The notes under the pieces: model-generated
Told to the model about the DNA's origin: nothing
The model's input: only the letters and a program-made list of their open reading frames with translations
Databases searched by the model: none
Shown here: positions 24,363 through 36,585 of the stretch, piece after piece
Layout: every line of letters starts with the position of its first letter
Numbering within the stretch: the stretch's first letter is position 1
Assembly: GCA_963971305.1 (NCBI GenBank)
Contig: OZ020304.1
Span: 22,178,103 to 22,242,102 of the forward strand
DNA from: Arcuatula senhousia
Lineage: Eukaryota > Mollusca > Bivalvia > Mytilida > Mytilidae
Length of the DNA stretch: 64,000 bases
Direction: 5' to 3'
Program-made: the position numbers and the translations under genes

Positions 24363-25074
24363 CAGGGCAAATTGGAATTCAGGGGGATCCAGAATTCTCC
24401 AAGGGCAAATCGGAATTCCAATTTTTCTTCAGAGAAATTGAGATATCCAGATTTGCCCTAGGACGATTCTGCATCCTCTTGATCAAGAATTATGCTAAAT
24501 AAGTGTGCTAATGGGAGTTTGGATCCTACTGATAAATGAAAAGCATTTACTCAGATTATTTTAAGACCAAAAATTTTAAAACTGATGAAAAATTGAAAAA
24601 ATAACATAATACATGTATTGTTCAATTTATTTTTTTATATAATTATATATGCATATAATAATTATTATTTTTTATTTGATGTTTTATGTTTATTATTTAA
24701 AAATCAAGATTTTTTAATAGATTTCATATTAGATAATGTTTATATCCAGATACAATATTATTTCAGGGCTTTTTTTTACAAAGTTTTGAATATTCTCAAA
24801 GCAGTTGAATTTACATGTCATGCCCGTTATTATTATAAAAAAAGTCTGTCCTAAACAAAATTTATAATTTATACTTACCTTTTCAAATCTATTTATATAT
24901 TTTTATCAAATTATTATTTCATATTGTGTAACAATATAAAAACAATACACCATATCAGGAGGACCCAGAATCGTCCTGGTGCAAATTTTGGTATCTCAAT
25001 TAGTCATAAGAGAAATTCGAATTCCAATTTACCCTAGGAGGATACCAGATCACCCTGGATTCCAGTTCGCCCTG
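24363..25074. mobile_element. 712 bp element with ~120 bp imperfect terminal inverted repeats
   Basis: The left arm (24363-24482), starting CAGGGCAAATTGGAATTCAG, aligns along its whole length with the reverse complement of the right arm (24955-25074), which starts CAGGGCGAACTGGAATCCAG. Both contain GGAATTC, CTAATTGAGATA-like and AGGACGATTCTG blocks. The ~470 bp between them is extremely AT-rich and non-coding. No clear target duplication is seen. It is a foldback or MITE-like DNA element; superfamily unknown. Confidence 0.7.
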
Positions 25075-25689
25075 AGAAATATACTTTGGTTAGTTGAATT
25101 ACAATGTAATTCTGGTACATACATTCAATAGAATATGCTTTGTATAGCAAACCAAAAAAGGTTGTTGGCTTTTTATTAACTGTTTCTGCATTAAGCGGTG
25201 ACAATCTTACAAAATCAATTCAGTTCGAATTTTTAGACGATTCCTAAAAGTCTTTCATCATTTTTAACTTCAGTTCGACTCTCTTTTAAAGGACTTGTCT
25301 GACAAAAAGTCAAAATATAGTTTATAAATTATTATAAAAAGAAATGAAAGAGCTAAAAAATAATCAAGACAATATTTTTTGTCCGTTATATAATGTCGAC
25401 AGAATGTACAAGTGGGATGTTGTTTTTAATACCCTTCCTCCTATACATTTTGTTGTTTATATTACGACTGATTAATAAAAGAATCTGCAGACATGAAGGA
25501 ATGCATATCTATCAAGTTTTAAAAATGAAAAGTACTTACCCATTGCTCATGGCAGACAATTTGTATTTTGAGTTACCTTAATAAATTTTGATGCGACTGC
25601 AGGAATTGTATCTAAGTGGCATTTTAAGAAATTTCATAAAATATGTTGTTTTGCAATTTCATTTGTTCCAATGATATTTGATAATTGTA
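25075..25689. other. Non-coding DNA
   Basis: Nothing recognisable. The short frame at 25393-25581 has a hydrophobic stretch but no family resemblance. Confidence 0.35.
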
Positions 25690-25790
25690 TTGTTGGCAAC
25701 GTGACGGGTGTGTTATAGCAAGCAGGAACTGCTTACTCTTCCGGAGCACCTGAGTTCACTCTCGTTTCGACTTGTTTCACTCTCGTTTTT
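25690..25790 (+). repeat. Rep-C fragment
   Basis: Contains GGCAACGTGACGGGTGTG, TATAGCAAGCAGGAACTGC, TTCCGGAGCACCTGAG and TTCACTCTCG, the reverse complement of the same landmarks at 30760-30850. By comparison with 44170-44300, this is 3' untranslated sequence of the reverse-transcriptase element. Confidence 0.6.
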
Positions 25791-25844
25791 TATTGTGTGT
25801 TTTGTTTTTGTGCTTTGTGTAGGAATATTAATAGGGGGAAGGTT

Positions 25845-26340
25845 TGGCCCAAAAAACTAGTTAAACCCCGCCACATATTACATGTGCCTGTCCTAAGGCA
25901 GGAGTCTTTGACAAAGCTTTCGTTTGTACTTGTCTTTTTGATGTTTTCTGTTCCTTGTTTAAGAAGGGGGTCTATCTGTGACTATTTCAGGACTGGATTT
26001 GAATTATATGCATTTTATTTAGACCATTGGCCAATTGCAGAACCGCGAGCAGTGCTAAATGGCCTCGTTGAAGGCTGCTGGCGGTTGTCCATTGTGGTTT
26101 TTTTCTAAATTTCCGTTAAATTGTGGACTGTGTCGCGTACACTTATTCCACATCCCATTATTTTCTATTGAGTTCACGCTGCTGAATGCATGTTATATGT
26201 GTGTGTGTTTGTTGTTGTTGTTGTATGGTTTGTTTCGCTATGATGATTTTTTGTCTACCGATGTTGTCTTTGTCTTTTCGGTTTTATGATGTTCATTACC
26301 CCTATGGTACACCTTTACTTCTTTTGTATGTACGGTCATC
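25845..26340 (+). repeat. Rep-E, the longest copy
   Basis: Landmarks in order are AACCCCGCCACAT, GCCTGTCCTAAGGCAGGAG, CTTGTTTAAGAAGGGGGTC, GACTGGATTTGAATTATATG, GAAGGCTGCTGGCGGTTGTC, GTCGCGTACACTTATTCCAC and TTCATTACCCCTATGG. The last phrase is related to the end of the Rep-C copy at 31485-31645, so the two families may share a 3' end. The two open frames of 76-103 codons across it are not real genes. Confidence 0.6.
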
Positions 26341-29300
26341 AAACTTTACTTATTTCCTTCAGTAGATATTGAAAACGGATCTACAAAATAGAAAGAATAT
26401 TTGCAAACATCAAAAGGTTTCCCTTATGAATAAATGTGCTAACAACATTTGACATTTTCTATTAGCAAAATCCTTGGTCATTTTATGGCTTTCTTTTTTG
26501 TCATCAGCGCAAAAATTTTATTATTTTATCTTATAGGGGAATATAGGGCAGATGTAGATGGGCGGCTTTAACTATGCCCCCTACTGGTTTGGACAAAATG
26601 ATGAAATTAAGAAATTCTCAGACATGTGTCTGCGAGGGAACCTTAATCGCTCTTCTTTATTATTTCAGACGTAACTTAACCAATGAAAAATTCATGGTTA
26701 CGCGCGTGCATATCTCTTAGCAAGCACGCGCTGTGAAGGGGTGGGCAGAAGACTGACGGGACACATTGAAGAAGTGACAAGTTTGAAGAAAATTAAGATT
26801 TGAAATTAATCTATGTTATTTCATAGAACCAAGGGAGCAATCATGATAATTAGAGCATCGGTTGTACTATTCCACTTTTTATTTGGATAATTTTACCATG
26901 ATATGCCTCTCTGAACGTCGTTCACCTGCGCTACTGAATACTTGGCCAATAATGATCGCTTCTAACAGTCGCCGCGCAGTGTAACGTATCACTTCACGTT
27001 TTATTTTCAAATTTAGTAGATAATTATCGCTGTAGGTGCACTTGAAAAGGAAACAGTGGCAACAATTGTAAATTAAGGTCCGTCAGTATAAATTGACTTT
27101 AAATTCGTTTACAAAAAGCGCCAAAGAGAACAACCTTAGCTGAACTGTGTTTATTTAATTAAAAAGAGTGTCAATGTATTACCCCGGCTGGTGATTTGAC
27201 ATTGATAGGGATAGTATTTCAACAAAACATGACTTCGATTCACTGCTTATGGAGTCTAAATAAAAACAAGTGTAGGTGCATAAGTAAATGAAAAATACGT
27301 TACAATCTCTTGTCCAAACGTGAAGAGGGTCACGATTTTAACATTTAAGCTTGATTTCTTAAATACGTTTCATTGAAGATGGCTTCCTTTGATCAAATCA
27401 ATCCTTTAGACTTTAATTGAATCTGTCAATTTAGGTGTTGTTAGAAAATTATTGTAAACAATTTTCTCTTCATTGTGATGCGAAAACCCTTATCAAGTCT
27501 CTATTCAATAATGGTAACTGAAACCTGTAATTTACAGTAGACTTGCTGAAAAAGATCCAATTATGTATCAATAAAACAGTCATGTGATATATTAAGGTCC
27601 GCCCACAAAAAGATAATATTAATAATAAACAACATCTTATTCTTAAATAGATTGAAATAAAAGACTTTATTTTAGTCCATAGAAAGCACTTTATCGACAA
27701 TTTTTATCTTGTGATGAAAATGATGTTCCCAGGATTACCTTTAGGGTGAGTTTTCCTAAGTAGAATAATTGAATAATTTGTGTATCTTCATATAATTAGT
27801 TTTTAAAAAAAAACATTAAACGTTAATATTTTTTTTCTAGAAAAATAGTTTTATGATTATTTATGAATATATATTTTTTATTAATTTGTGCTTAAATTAA
27901 GTTTATCGGTTAAGTGGTGGTTGCTTGTTTTCTTCATTATACAAATTTAATATATAACATGCTTAATGAATCTTTTGACATTAAAATAAAAATACTTTGG
28001 AATAAAGTGTTGCTCTTTTTTACGAGACTTACTGTCACTATACTATTGTTACTATATCATTGAAAGGCGCTCTATATGAAATTATATATTATAAAAATTT
28101 TAACTACTACGAGTATTTGTAATCTGATATTGATGTCTTTATTTACCAATATACTTATAAACAATGCTAAAGATTAAATCAAAATTAAAGTCAAAATTGT
28201 ATTTGGAAAAGATTTATGTTAATTCATTTTACGATCTAACTTTTTTTACAATGAAAAAACAATCTTTGTAAAATTTGATTAAAAAAACAAAATTTGAGTA
28301 ACAAAGTATTTATTCTATAGTATAATTTTCTTTGCATCAGTAATGAACTTATTATGTATAAAAAAAAATAAATCAAATTAACGAAAATAAACTAACAAAA
28401 TAAAACTATACAGTGCAATCTTTACAAATAATCTGCACATATTATAACCAGTCAACCCTGAATTATATATTTACATTAAAAACATATATTCTATAACGTC
28501 AAAATTTTATAACAAAAAAGGCAAGACTGAAATATATCGTTTAAAACCTATGGAAACAATTTATAAAGTCGCTGCTACAGTCAAGCGTAAAAAAGAATTA
28601 TAAACATATATTACATAAAATAAAGCTATAAGTATTTTATATTTTTCATATAAATGTAAACATCAAAATTAAAAAAAATCCAAGAATTACCAATGGCTCT
28701 AAGAAGTTTCTATGTGATATAATTTCAAACCATCATCACTAGAATTAATTTTATTTACTTTATTCAATATTTATTGTGAAAGTAGTATTGAATATTAAGC
28801 AAGGGTCATTCTTTGTGAAAAAACAATAAAAACATGAAATGAAAATGAATCTATTGAACTTAAATGCATTCACATTTATATATCATCTTTTAGATAAGTA
28901 AAATCAAATAAAGCAAGTTCAATATAAATCTCTCTGATTTGAAAACTTACTAAAGTATATGCTTCATATCTATTCGTGTTATTGTTATAGAAGATATTCC
29001 TTCTGTTTTTTTTATTTTTCGTAATTTAATTTTTAGGTTTAATGAGTTTCTAAATTTTTCAATTAAATAAGAGGCAACTTTTTCTACGAGCGTAAGCGTG
29101 TACAAACTTAATTCTCATTTTTATAGCAATTAGATATTTGCTTAGTTCTATTTATTCTTAATATGACAAGCAATTATAGAGACTAATTGAAATAATATTG
29201 TATCAATTTTTATCTAGTTTTAAAGGTGTTTCTCTCGAAAATCTTTTCATGTGCATAATAAATATCATTAATGCAACTGTCAAAAACACAGTTTGAAATT

Positions 29301-29689
29301 TGTCACCAACATGAGTTGCAAAAGAAGCCATTAAACTTAGCTAAAAATTCAATATAATTTAGTTTTCAGATTTCAATACAATGTGAAATCCGCAACTTGG
29401 ACAAGTTAGATTTAAATGACAATTATATTTTTAATGTATTTTATTTGACCTTTTATTAACTTGTATTTTTAACACCATTTTTTAACAAAATTAATAAATT
29501 AATCAGTTTAATGTCAATATCAAACAAAAATATGCAACAAAAAGAACAATATTTATTTCGCTTTAATTTGGAATTTGAAATACCATAATATAACCTTGGT
29601 TTTATGTTTTGGTCGGATAATATTTAAATTCAATATTTATTCTTAAAGACAGGATATGTTTTTCATTATTAGCATTATATTATTTTATA
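26341..29689. other. Non-coding, extremely AT-rich DNA
   Basis: No gene is recognised. A CpG-rich hairpin (GCGCGTGC at 26702-26709, GCACGCGC at 26724-26731) stands out at 26700 next to a CCAAT box. 27800-29690 is the most AT-rich stretch of the window, with no signal that I can name. Confidence 0.35.
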
Positions 29690-29790
29690 TAACCTTTCCT
29701 ACGAATATTTTTGTCCACTGCTGCCAAAATATTTTTTCATCAAAAATCATATTCAAAATACATGTATGCAAATTAAAAGTTCGGCCCCTT
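29690..29790. repeat. Partial copy of the MITE seen at 37355-37600
   Basis: CTGCCAAAATATTTTTTCAT, CAAAAATNATNTTCAAAATA and a decayed end (GTTCGGCCCC) match the right half of the 37355-37600 element. The left half is missing. Confidence 0.45.
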
Positions 29791-30100
29791 ACATAAAACA
29801 AAAGGAATAGAACTTTAACATAACGTATAACAAAAAAAAACATAACAAAATATAACACTGCATTGGAATTATCGAGGACATGCCTCTCCTCTAGAATCTG
29901 CTCTTTTATACTTACCTATAGTTTGATATTTTAGGTTACTGTCTTTCTTAAACAATTAATTTACTTCAAGCATATGTAGTCTCATTAACTGTAGTTATTG
30001 ACCCGGGGTTAGCAGGTAAAGCGTTAAAAGCAAAATATAAACTCATGAGCACAATATTGAAACAAATTAAACATGTTAAAGTTAAAACAAAGTGTTTAGA

Positions 30101-30290
30101 TGGAAAGGGAGGTTTGGTGCGCCATCAAACCTAATTTAACCCATTATTTCATTTGAAATATCTGAACTAAGTTAGGACAATTGCAATCTATAATTTTTCC
30201 AGTATTCCTCCCATTTTTGTCTTTTCCCTTTAACATTGAGATTGATCCTCCAAGTTCGGTAATTTTTTTCAACTTTAATAATCACTGCAA
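30101..30290 (-). repeat. Rep-A partial copy
   Basis: Shares GGGAGGTTTGGTGCGCCA, AACCCATTATTTCATTTGAA, TAGGACAATTGCAATC and GATCCTCCAAGTTCGGTAA with the other Rep-A copies. The left part seen at 17465 is absent. Confidence 0.55.
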
Positions 30291-30634
30291 ATGTCAAGGG
30301 GAGCCTTCGCCTAAGGCCTCGTTGCTGCCAACAGTATAGCCCAATATTCAATTGTATTTTCATATAACATTCGCTTAATTAAAAGTGAAGTAATTCTACT
30401 TTTTAGAATTATATCTCTGTATACTTTATTCTATCAAATGTAGCATAACTTAACTTACTGTTTCATTAATACTTGCTTATTCTTAAGTACTATGTATTTT
30501 GAACCACTGAGTCAATTACCGCTGCTTATGGGCCCTAGATCTAAGGGTAATCCCAAGCCTAGTCGTCGTATTACTAAAAGATGTTTATTAATTATTCTAT
30601 CAGGTAGAAAATTGTGTAGTTAGGTCAGAGGCAG

Positions 30635-31010
30635 AGGAACCAAGGGGATATCCGAATGTCACCAGTAAACACCAACAAGAACGGGACAAAAACAGACAAC
30701 ATGAAAAACATGGAAACACAAAAATAACTGTATATCAATCAACAACGCAAACTCAAGTTGTAACAAGAGTGAACTCAGGTGCTCCGGACGAATAATCAGT
30801 TCCTGCTTGCTATAGCACACCCGTCGCGTTGCCAACAAGCAATTCAGTGTGTCAAATCCGGTAAAGGAAGACAAAACAAAACCCTATGACAAACCCACAT
30901 CTGCCCTCATCTAGGTGATTGAAATCCCATATCTGTCTTTAAGTGCATGATGTCGTCCGTAAAATGTCGTGAGTGAAGACAAGTTAGTGCAATTCAGACT
31001 TGGTCGAGTA
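30635..31010 (-). repeat. Rep-C copy: 3' part of the reverse-transcriptase element
   Basis: Landmarks in plus order are GGATATCCGAATGTCACCAG, CACCAACAAGAACGGGAC, AACAACGCAAACTCAAG, TAGCACACCCGTCGCG, CAAATCCGGTAAAGGAAG and GATTGAAATCCCATATC, then a decayed piece of the coding end (AATGTCGTGAGTGAAGACA). Its first 160 bp are repeated in inverse orientation at 31485-31645. The frame at 30659-30874 is a reading through it. Confidence 0.6.
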
Positions 31011-31484
31011 AGGTGGAGAAGTTAGGTTTTCTTAATCTATCTGACAATAAAAATGCATTGAGATCAACTAATCTGTTCAGACTTATCAAAAGGATCAAAT
31101 ATATTCAAACTTTTTACCAACAACAGGCTTTCGTCGAGTTTATTCAGACTATTTCTGTTTTACTGTTTTTTTATCATTGTCGAGCACTATTTAGTAAAAG
31201 TACTTACAAAACTGTACAATTTATACTTTTGTCAGTTTGTAGTAAATATGACTATAATTGGTAACACATAAATCTTCTTGAGTTTAGATTTGTATAAGCA
31301 ACTAACATCTCGTTCTCCTCGAAGATTGATTTCCTAAACATCTTTAAATCGTCAACTGTAGATCTAATGCTGGTGAGAGCAAAATTCTAACATTTTCTTG
31401 TGAATAACATTATCATAGGACTTAAAACTCAAAGTTTACGTGTGTAGATAAATCCCTATATTGATGTATATTTCGACTGGAGTT

Positions 31485-31645
31485 CGCGTTGTTGATTGAT
31501 ATTCAGTTATTTTGTGTTTCCATGTTTTACATGTTGTCTGTTTTTGTCCCGTTCTTGTTGGTGTTTACTGGTTTTGTCTCTGCCCTTTCGGACTTTTGAC
31601 ATTCGGATACCCCATTGGTACCTTTGCTTCTTTGAATAAGGCAAC
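31485..31645 (+). repeat. Rep-C terminal fragment, inverted relative to the copy at 30635
   Basis: Contains GAGTTCGCGTTGTTGATTGA, TGTTTCCATGTTTTACATG, CCCGTTCTTGTTGGTGTTTA and GGATACCCCATTGGTACC, the reverse complement of 30640-30800. The pair brackets about 700 bp, so the locus could form a large foldback. Confidence 0.6.
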
Positions 31646-31719
31646 ATTAACAAAGGTATCAACGACAATTTTTTGTTTTCAAAATTACAATAACAATAAC
31701 AACTTATGAGCGTACCCTA

Positions 31720-31985
31720 TGAATACTAATATCAAAATGGTTAATATAGAAATATAATATATGCATATTTTAATGAGCATCTTCTCATCGTCAGCATTTG
31801 AATCAAATCATCGAAGGTCAAAAAGTATTGACAATTGCACGCAAAATTGAAAGCGTTCGAGTAGGGAACTCAAATACATCGCCGAGGATATCGACCATTT
31901 GCAGTACAAGAAAAAACTGGTGTATAAAAAATCGAATTCAAACAGTCAATAATACGTATATATATATATTGAAAATTTGTGCCAG
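31720..31985 (+). repeat. Rep-H copy
   Basis: Landmarks are ATCAAAATGGTTAATATAG, GCATATTTTAATGAGCA, TTGAATCAAATCATCGAAGG, GCGTTCGAGTAGGG and GCCGAGGATATCGACC. Confidence 0.55.
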
Positions 31986-32159
31986 ACAAGTCTAGCAGCA
32001 ACGCTTGTTATTACCCTCTTGGACCTCTCGTCCATCAGAAGCGGTTGTCCACCCACTGTTTTGAAAGCGTGTATTAATTGAATGGTAACCGGTCGTCCGA
32101 CTTGTCTGACATGAATTCAACCAGTGAAATACTTTGAAATTTTCCAATTGTCAAAATTC

Positions 32160-32650
32160 GTTAAAACTTAAAGTTTCTTTCTTTGTACTAAACATGGTCA
32201 ATATTCTCAGTACTGGATTAGACTTGTAAAATTCTTTTTTTAACTTTTTGGATTTCTGATACTTTTTTGTTATTGAAATTGTAAATTGTTTAAAACACCA
32301 GGTTTCTTTGCTTGTACTGCACATGGTCGATATCCTCGGTGCTTGATTTGGCTTCCCTGTTCGAACCTTTTGGCTTTAAATACTTTTCATTCAATACATT
32401 TGGTTTTTAGGCCTTCCAATGCTTTGATTCAAATGCTGCTGATTGAGGTTAGTCATTGAAATATAGAATTACAGCATAACCAAATTAACCGTTCTATACC
32501 CTTTTGGTATTGTATTCTAATATTTTCGATACTTTTGAGTTTTCGTCCTTTTATTATTATTAATTCAAATGCCGCTGATGGGAGATTACTCCTTGAAATA
32601 CTCAAATACAACAAACCCAAATCAACAATTCTAATGATACCTGATTTGGT
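32160..32650 (-). repeat. Two to three overlapping Rep-H partial copies, opposite orientation
   Basis: The Rep-H phrase (TGTACTRMACATGGTCRATA) occurs at about 32190 and again at about 32312. The block TCAAATGCYGCTGAT occurs at about 32430 and about 32567. The locus is therefore a partial tandem of Rep-H pieces, with the central copy (32280-32500) the best preserved. Confidence 0.55.
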
Positions 32651-32904
32651 ATCTAGTATTTTGCAAGTATAACGAATGGATAAAATATTAAATCATCAAA
32701 CATCTTTGATTTATTTTATATATGAATGTCAATGATGCATAGTTAGAATTGGACTATATGCACCTATTTTATGCATCAAATTATTGATTTTAAATCTGCA
32801 AAAAAACGAACATTTTGTCGTTCGTTTACTATGACATATTAAGGTATAAATTTGTAAATAGTCCTATTAACTTTTCAAGCTAGTAAGTTAGGAAAAATTA
32901 TTTT

Positions 32905-33230
32905 ACTTTGTATGGGTTCTGTCAAGACAATATCAGACCGACCAAATGAAAGTAATTGCAAAATAACAGAACTTGGAGGATCAATCTCAATGTCAAAGAG
33001 AAAAGAAAGAAACAAGGAAGACACACCGAAGGTCGCAATCGTCCTGGATAGATACAGGCATTTAAAAAGGAATAGTTGGTTAAACCAGTTTTTTTTATGG
33101 CGCGCCAAACCCCCCTTCCATTGCGATCTCAGGGTCCGGTTGTAACATAAAACACAACACGGTTGTGAAGAAATAATAATTATACTCAGGAGATTATCTC
33201 AGTACAACAACCAGCCAAACACTTATCAAA
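32905..33230 (+). repeat. Rep-A copy, full landmark order
   Basis: Contains AACTTGGAGGATCAATCTC, GATACAGGCATTTAAAAAGG, GTTAAACCAG, GCGCCAAACC, CATTGCGATC, CACAACACGGTTGTGAAG and ATCTCAGTACAACAACCAGC, in reverse order to 17465-17775. The two open frames of 77 codons on opposite strands are by-products. Confidence 0.6.
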
Positions 33231-34534
33231 ATTATAGATGAAATTTACCCAAATGAAGAGATTCTTGTGCAAAATACTCACAATCATTTTCATTTTGCTT
33301 GAAAGCTACATCTTAACATTTGTTAAAGATAATAAGGCAACTGCAGTAAGTTGCAAATGTATGATAGAATGTTCAGTAAATCTATCAAAGAACAGTCAAA
33401 TCCAAATATTATATTGAATATTTCATAAAAGGTTCAAAATGTATGTTTCACTTTGTTAAGGTAACATTTTTTTTACTTTTTGGGGAAAATATTTTCCCTA
33501 TATTTCTTATACCTATTTATACGTGATTTACATTTGGAAAAAGATATATCTTCGTCTCTTCGTCATGCGGTTTTATGAGATCATACTTAATAAGACTCCC
33601 ACTGAAGATATTGGATCCTTCTTTTTTAATATAATATTATAGTTAAGTGAAATAGCAATTCTATAAGTGAAAATTATAGTTTATTCACAACAATGAACTC
33701 CTTGAGGTCTTTGATTACATTAAAATTTTATTGCTGATGGAAAACTTTTAATTTTACATAAAATGTTAAATTGAAAAATAGAAATGTTATTTCTGTACTG
33801 TTATTTCTTTTATTTTCTCATTTTTACAGAATTTTATACTTAAATCTGTTACCTTACTTATTACATTGCACAAAAGACAATTCATAGTCTCCAGCGGTTG
33901 AACTTGATTCAACACAACCGGACACAGCGTGACTATATACAAGTTAAATGTAGTGGTGACGTTCAGTGTTGAATCCTAGTAATTACATTAAAGTTTATGT
34001 CATTTTTATAACTCACAAACGTACTGAGAAAATGTATTTGACAATTTTTGATACAATATATCTGACTAAAGTAAAAACTCAATTAACAATAAACAGCTGT
34101 GACCAAATGCAGCGAAAGCTGATGTATCGAGCTGCCCATTAGGGGGTCTTTGATGACAACTATCACATCTAGAAAATATCACTTCTGTTTCAATTTATAT
34201 TAGATACATAAAAATTGGAAGATTGCTCACAGGTTTGTTGCTGTTATCATTTATAATATTAATATTCATTTCGTTTACATTTTCTTCTACTAAATTTGGG
34301 TAAAATTAATTTAAAAATTAAAATTTGCATTTCATTGCCCCGTTAAAATGTAAATACAAAAACATTCTTGACTATATTTAAAAAAGTTACATGATATGGC
34401 AAGACGTATGATAAAAAGCATGTTGCATTTTACAAAATGTTGTATAGTCAACTGGCAAGGCACACTAGTTCTACAAACATAGTTCTTAACTTCGACTTCG
34501 AAAAGAAAAACAAAAATGGGTCAAAGACAGAAAT
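33231..34534. other. Non-coding DNA
   Basis: No gene, RNA or named repeat is recognised. Confidence 0.35.
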
Positions 34535-34745
34535 GGCCGGATTTCGTTAAACAGGAAGTAGATAGGCGACAAACCTGAAATCGAATCCCACCTTATGGGA
34601 CCCCACCCTGATGCTGTATACCAAATATCAAATTGCTGTGATTAGTTGTTGCTGAGAAAACTGTTACGAAAGTTTTTTTCCCCGCCCGCGGCCCGCCCGA
34701 CATTCACCATTTTATAACCCGGATTTTCACTAGTGAAATCCGGCC
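34535..34745. mobile_element. Single-unit relative of the tandem-core elements, with a terminal hairpin
   Basis: It starts GGCCGGATTTCG and ends GAAATCCGGCC. The right end is an almost perfect palindrome, CCGGATTTTCAC / TAGTGAAATCCGG (34719-34743). The interior holds AACAGGAAGTAGAT, GATGCTGTATACCAAAT and CTGTTACGAAA, the same phrases as the repeat unit of 37720-38461, but only once. Confidence 0.55.
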
Positions 34746-34980
34746 AAAAATGCACCTTTAGGGAATATGATGATGTGCAATTCAAGTCTACAAACTGTTC
34801 AACCTTACTAGTACTGTTTGAGTATGTAAACCAAATTATTGTTGGTTCCAGCGCGTCTTGCGTCTTGTAATGAGGAACCTGTATAAACCCTCAAAAGGGT
34901 TATGATACAGAATTGTACATAATCCTAGGTAAACGGAAGCAAGAAATGAGGAAAACACAATAAACAGAACAGTAGAATGT

Positions 34981-35200
34981 TCAAATATCATTTAACCTCA
35001 ACGGATCGTTTGTAAAATACAATGGGCAATACAAGAAGCAGAGGTACCAATGGGGCATCGATCCGAATGTCAAAGTCCGAAAGGGCAGAGACAACACCAG
35101 CAAACACAAACAAGGACAGGACGAAAATCCAGATATATAAAACACGGAAACGCAAAAACCACTGAATATCAAGTAACAACGCAAACTCTAGTCAAACCTG
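34981..35200 (-). repeat. Rep-C fragment
   Basis: Contains GTACCAATGGGGCATCGATC, AAAGGGCAGAGACAACACC, AACAAGGACAGGACG and AACAACGCAAACTC. The two open frames (about 65 codons) are readings through it. Confidence 0.6.
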
Positions 35201-36585
35201 AAAAAAAATCATAAATATTGAATTAATGTGACATTTCTTTAACTAAAAATGTGTTTTTAATTATGAAAAAACAATGTTTGATCATTCAGCTATATCAGAC
35301 AGAACAGAATTGACAAGATTTTCTAAAACTGAACAAACTTCATAAAAAGTTCTTGCACAAAAATATAATTTGAAATACAATCAGCCGACATTTTCTTCCT
35401 GTAATTTCTTTTGACAATAGTTCAACAAGAGACTTAGGATGCTCCTTTAACCACAAAGAGCTAAAGTGAATTTCTCTGTTTACGATTATCTCCACTAGGA
35501 TGCAACCGTCAACAGCTTACGTTGAACTGTGATTATCACTTTCCTTATAAAGAAAGTTAATCACATAAACTGTACTCTGATCCCATAATTATCTATCAAT
35601 TTCACAAGTTGTTTTTTCAATAGTCCCAAACAGCAAGTTCCTACTAAATTTAAACGCTAAACATTAAAACATCATTTGAAAAACCTTTAGCTATGGCATG
35701 AACTACCTCATTTCCGCTGGCAGGAGACAACAATTAAACATATTATAGAAACCTTATATGGACCTTTTTTGTTATTATACTACCTGAGTTAATCCGGTCG
35801 GAATGACAAACTAATGTTAGTTAATAAAAATATATTATAATTATTTAATTTTCACACACGCGAATGCTATCAAGGGTTTTCCTTCTGCTTGCCAAAGTGT
35901 GATAATGACAAGCCTTATCGTATCCGGACTTCAAGCTAAGAAAAATACACTGACGATCGTCTTGTTTTTCCTTTTCAATTATAATCTTTTGGCATTATGT
36001 ATAATTTGATACAATTAACACTGTTATTTTAAGGAAGTCGCTTCATGACTGTAGTCTTGTACTTCATCTTCATCAATATGATGGGAAATTCGATTGAATT
36101 TCATCGGGCATTTATCTGTTAAATAGAAATTGATTTATTTATTTAATAATGGTAAACGTAAGCTTTTAGAAAACAGACATATATTAAAGCTGCAGTATTT
36201 GCTAAATGCAGCAAAAAAAACAAGTTTGTGTAATGAATGCAAAATACAAATACCAAAATGGGTATAAAACAGTTAATGTTGACAGCTCCTAAAAGAGATA
36301 ATCGTAAACAGAGTAAATCACTACTCTAAATATATATGTATGCATATCTTGTCTGTCACTTTTTAAAGTTATAATAAATTTAATGCTCTGCTAGTAGGAT
36401 CACTGAACTTGTGGCACCAAACTGTGTTGTTTTGTTTTGTTTTGACCTAAAATCAAGAAAATCATTTGAACATTATATATGATTGTTCAGTATCTTTGGA
36501 GCGTCTTAATTGACAAATAAAATGATTTTATCTTATCTTATCCATGGGTTATCATATTATCATGTGTTATAACATTTAAATTAAA
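35201..36585. other. Non-coding DNA holding a ~50 bp inverted pair
   Basis: TCTCTGTTTACGATTATCTC at about 35474-35494 has its reverse complement, GAGATAATCGTAAACAGAG, at about 36295-36313, and similarity extends about 15 bp on both sides. The 780 bp between has no gene. The pair may be the ends of an old foldback element. Confidence 0.4.
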
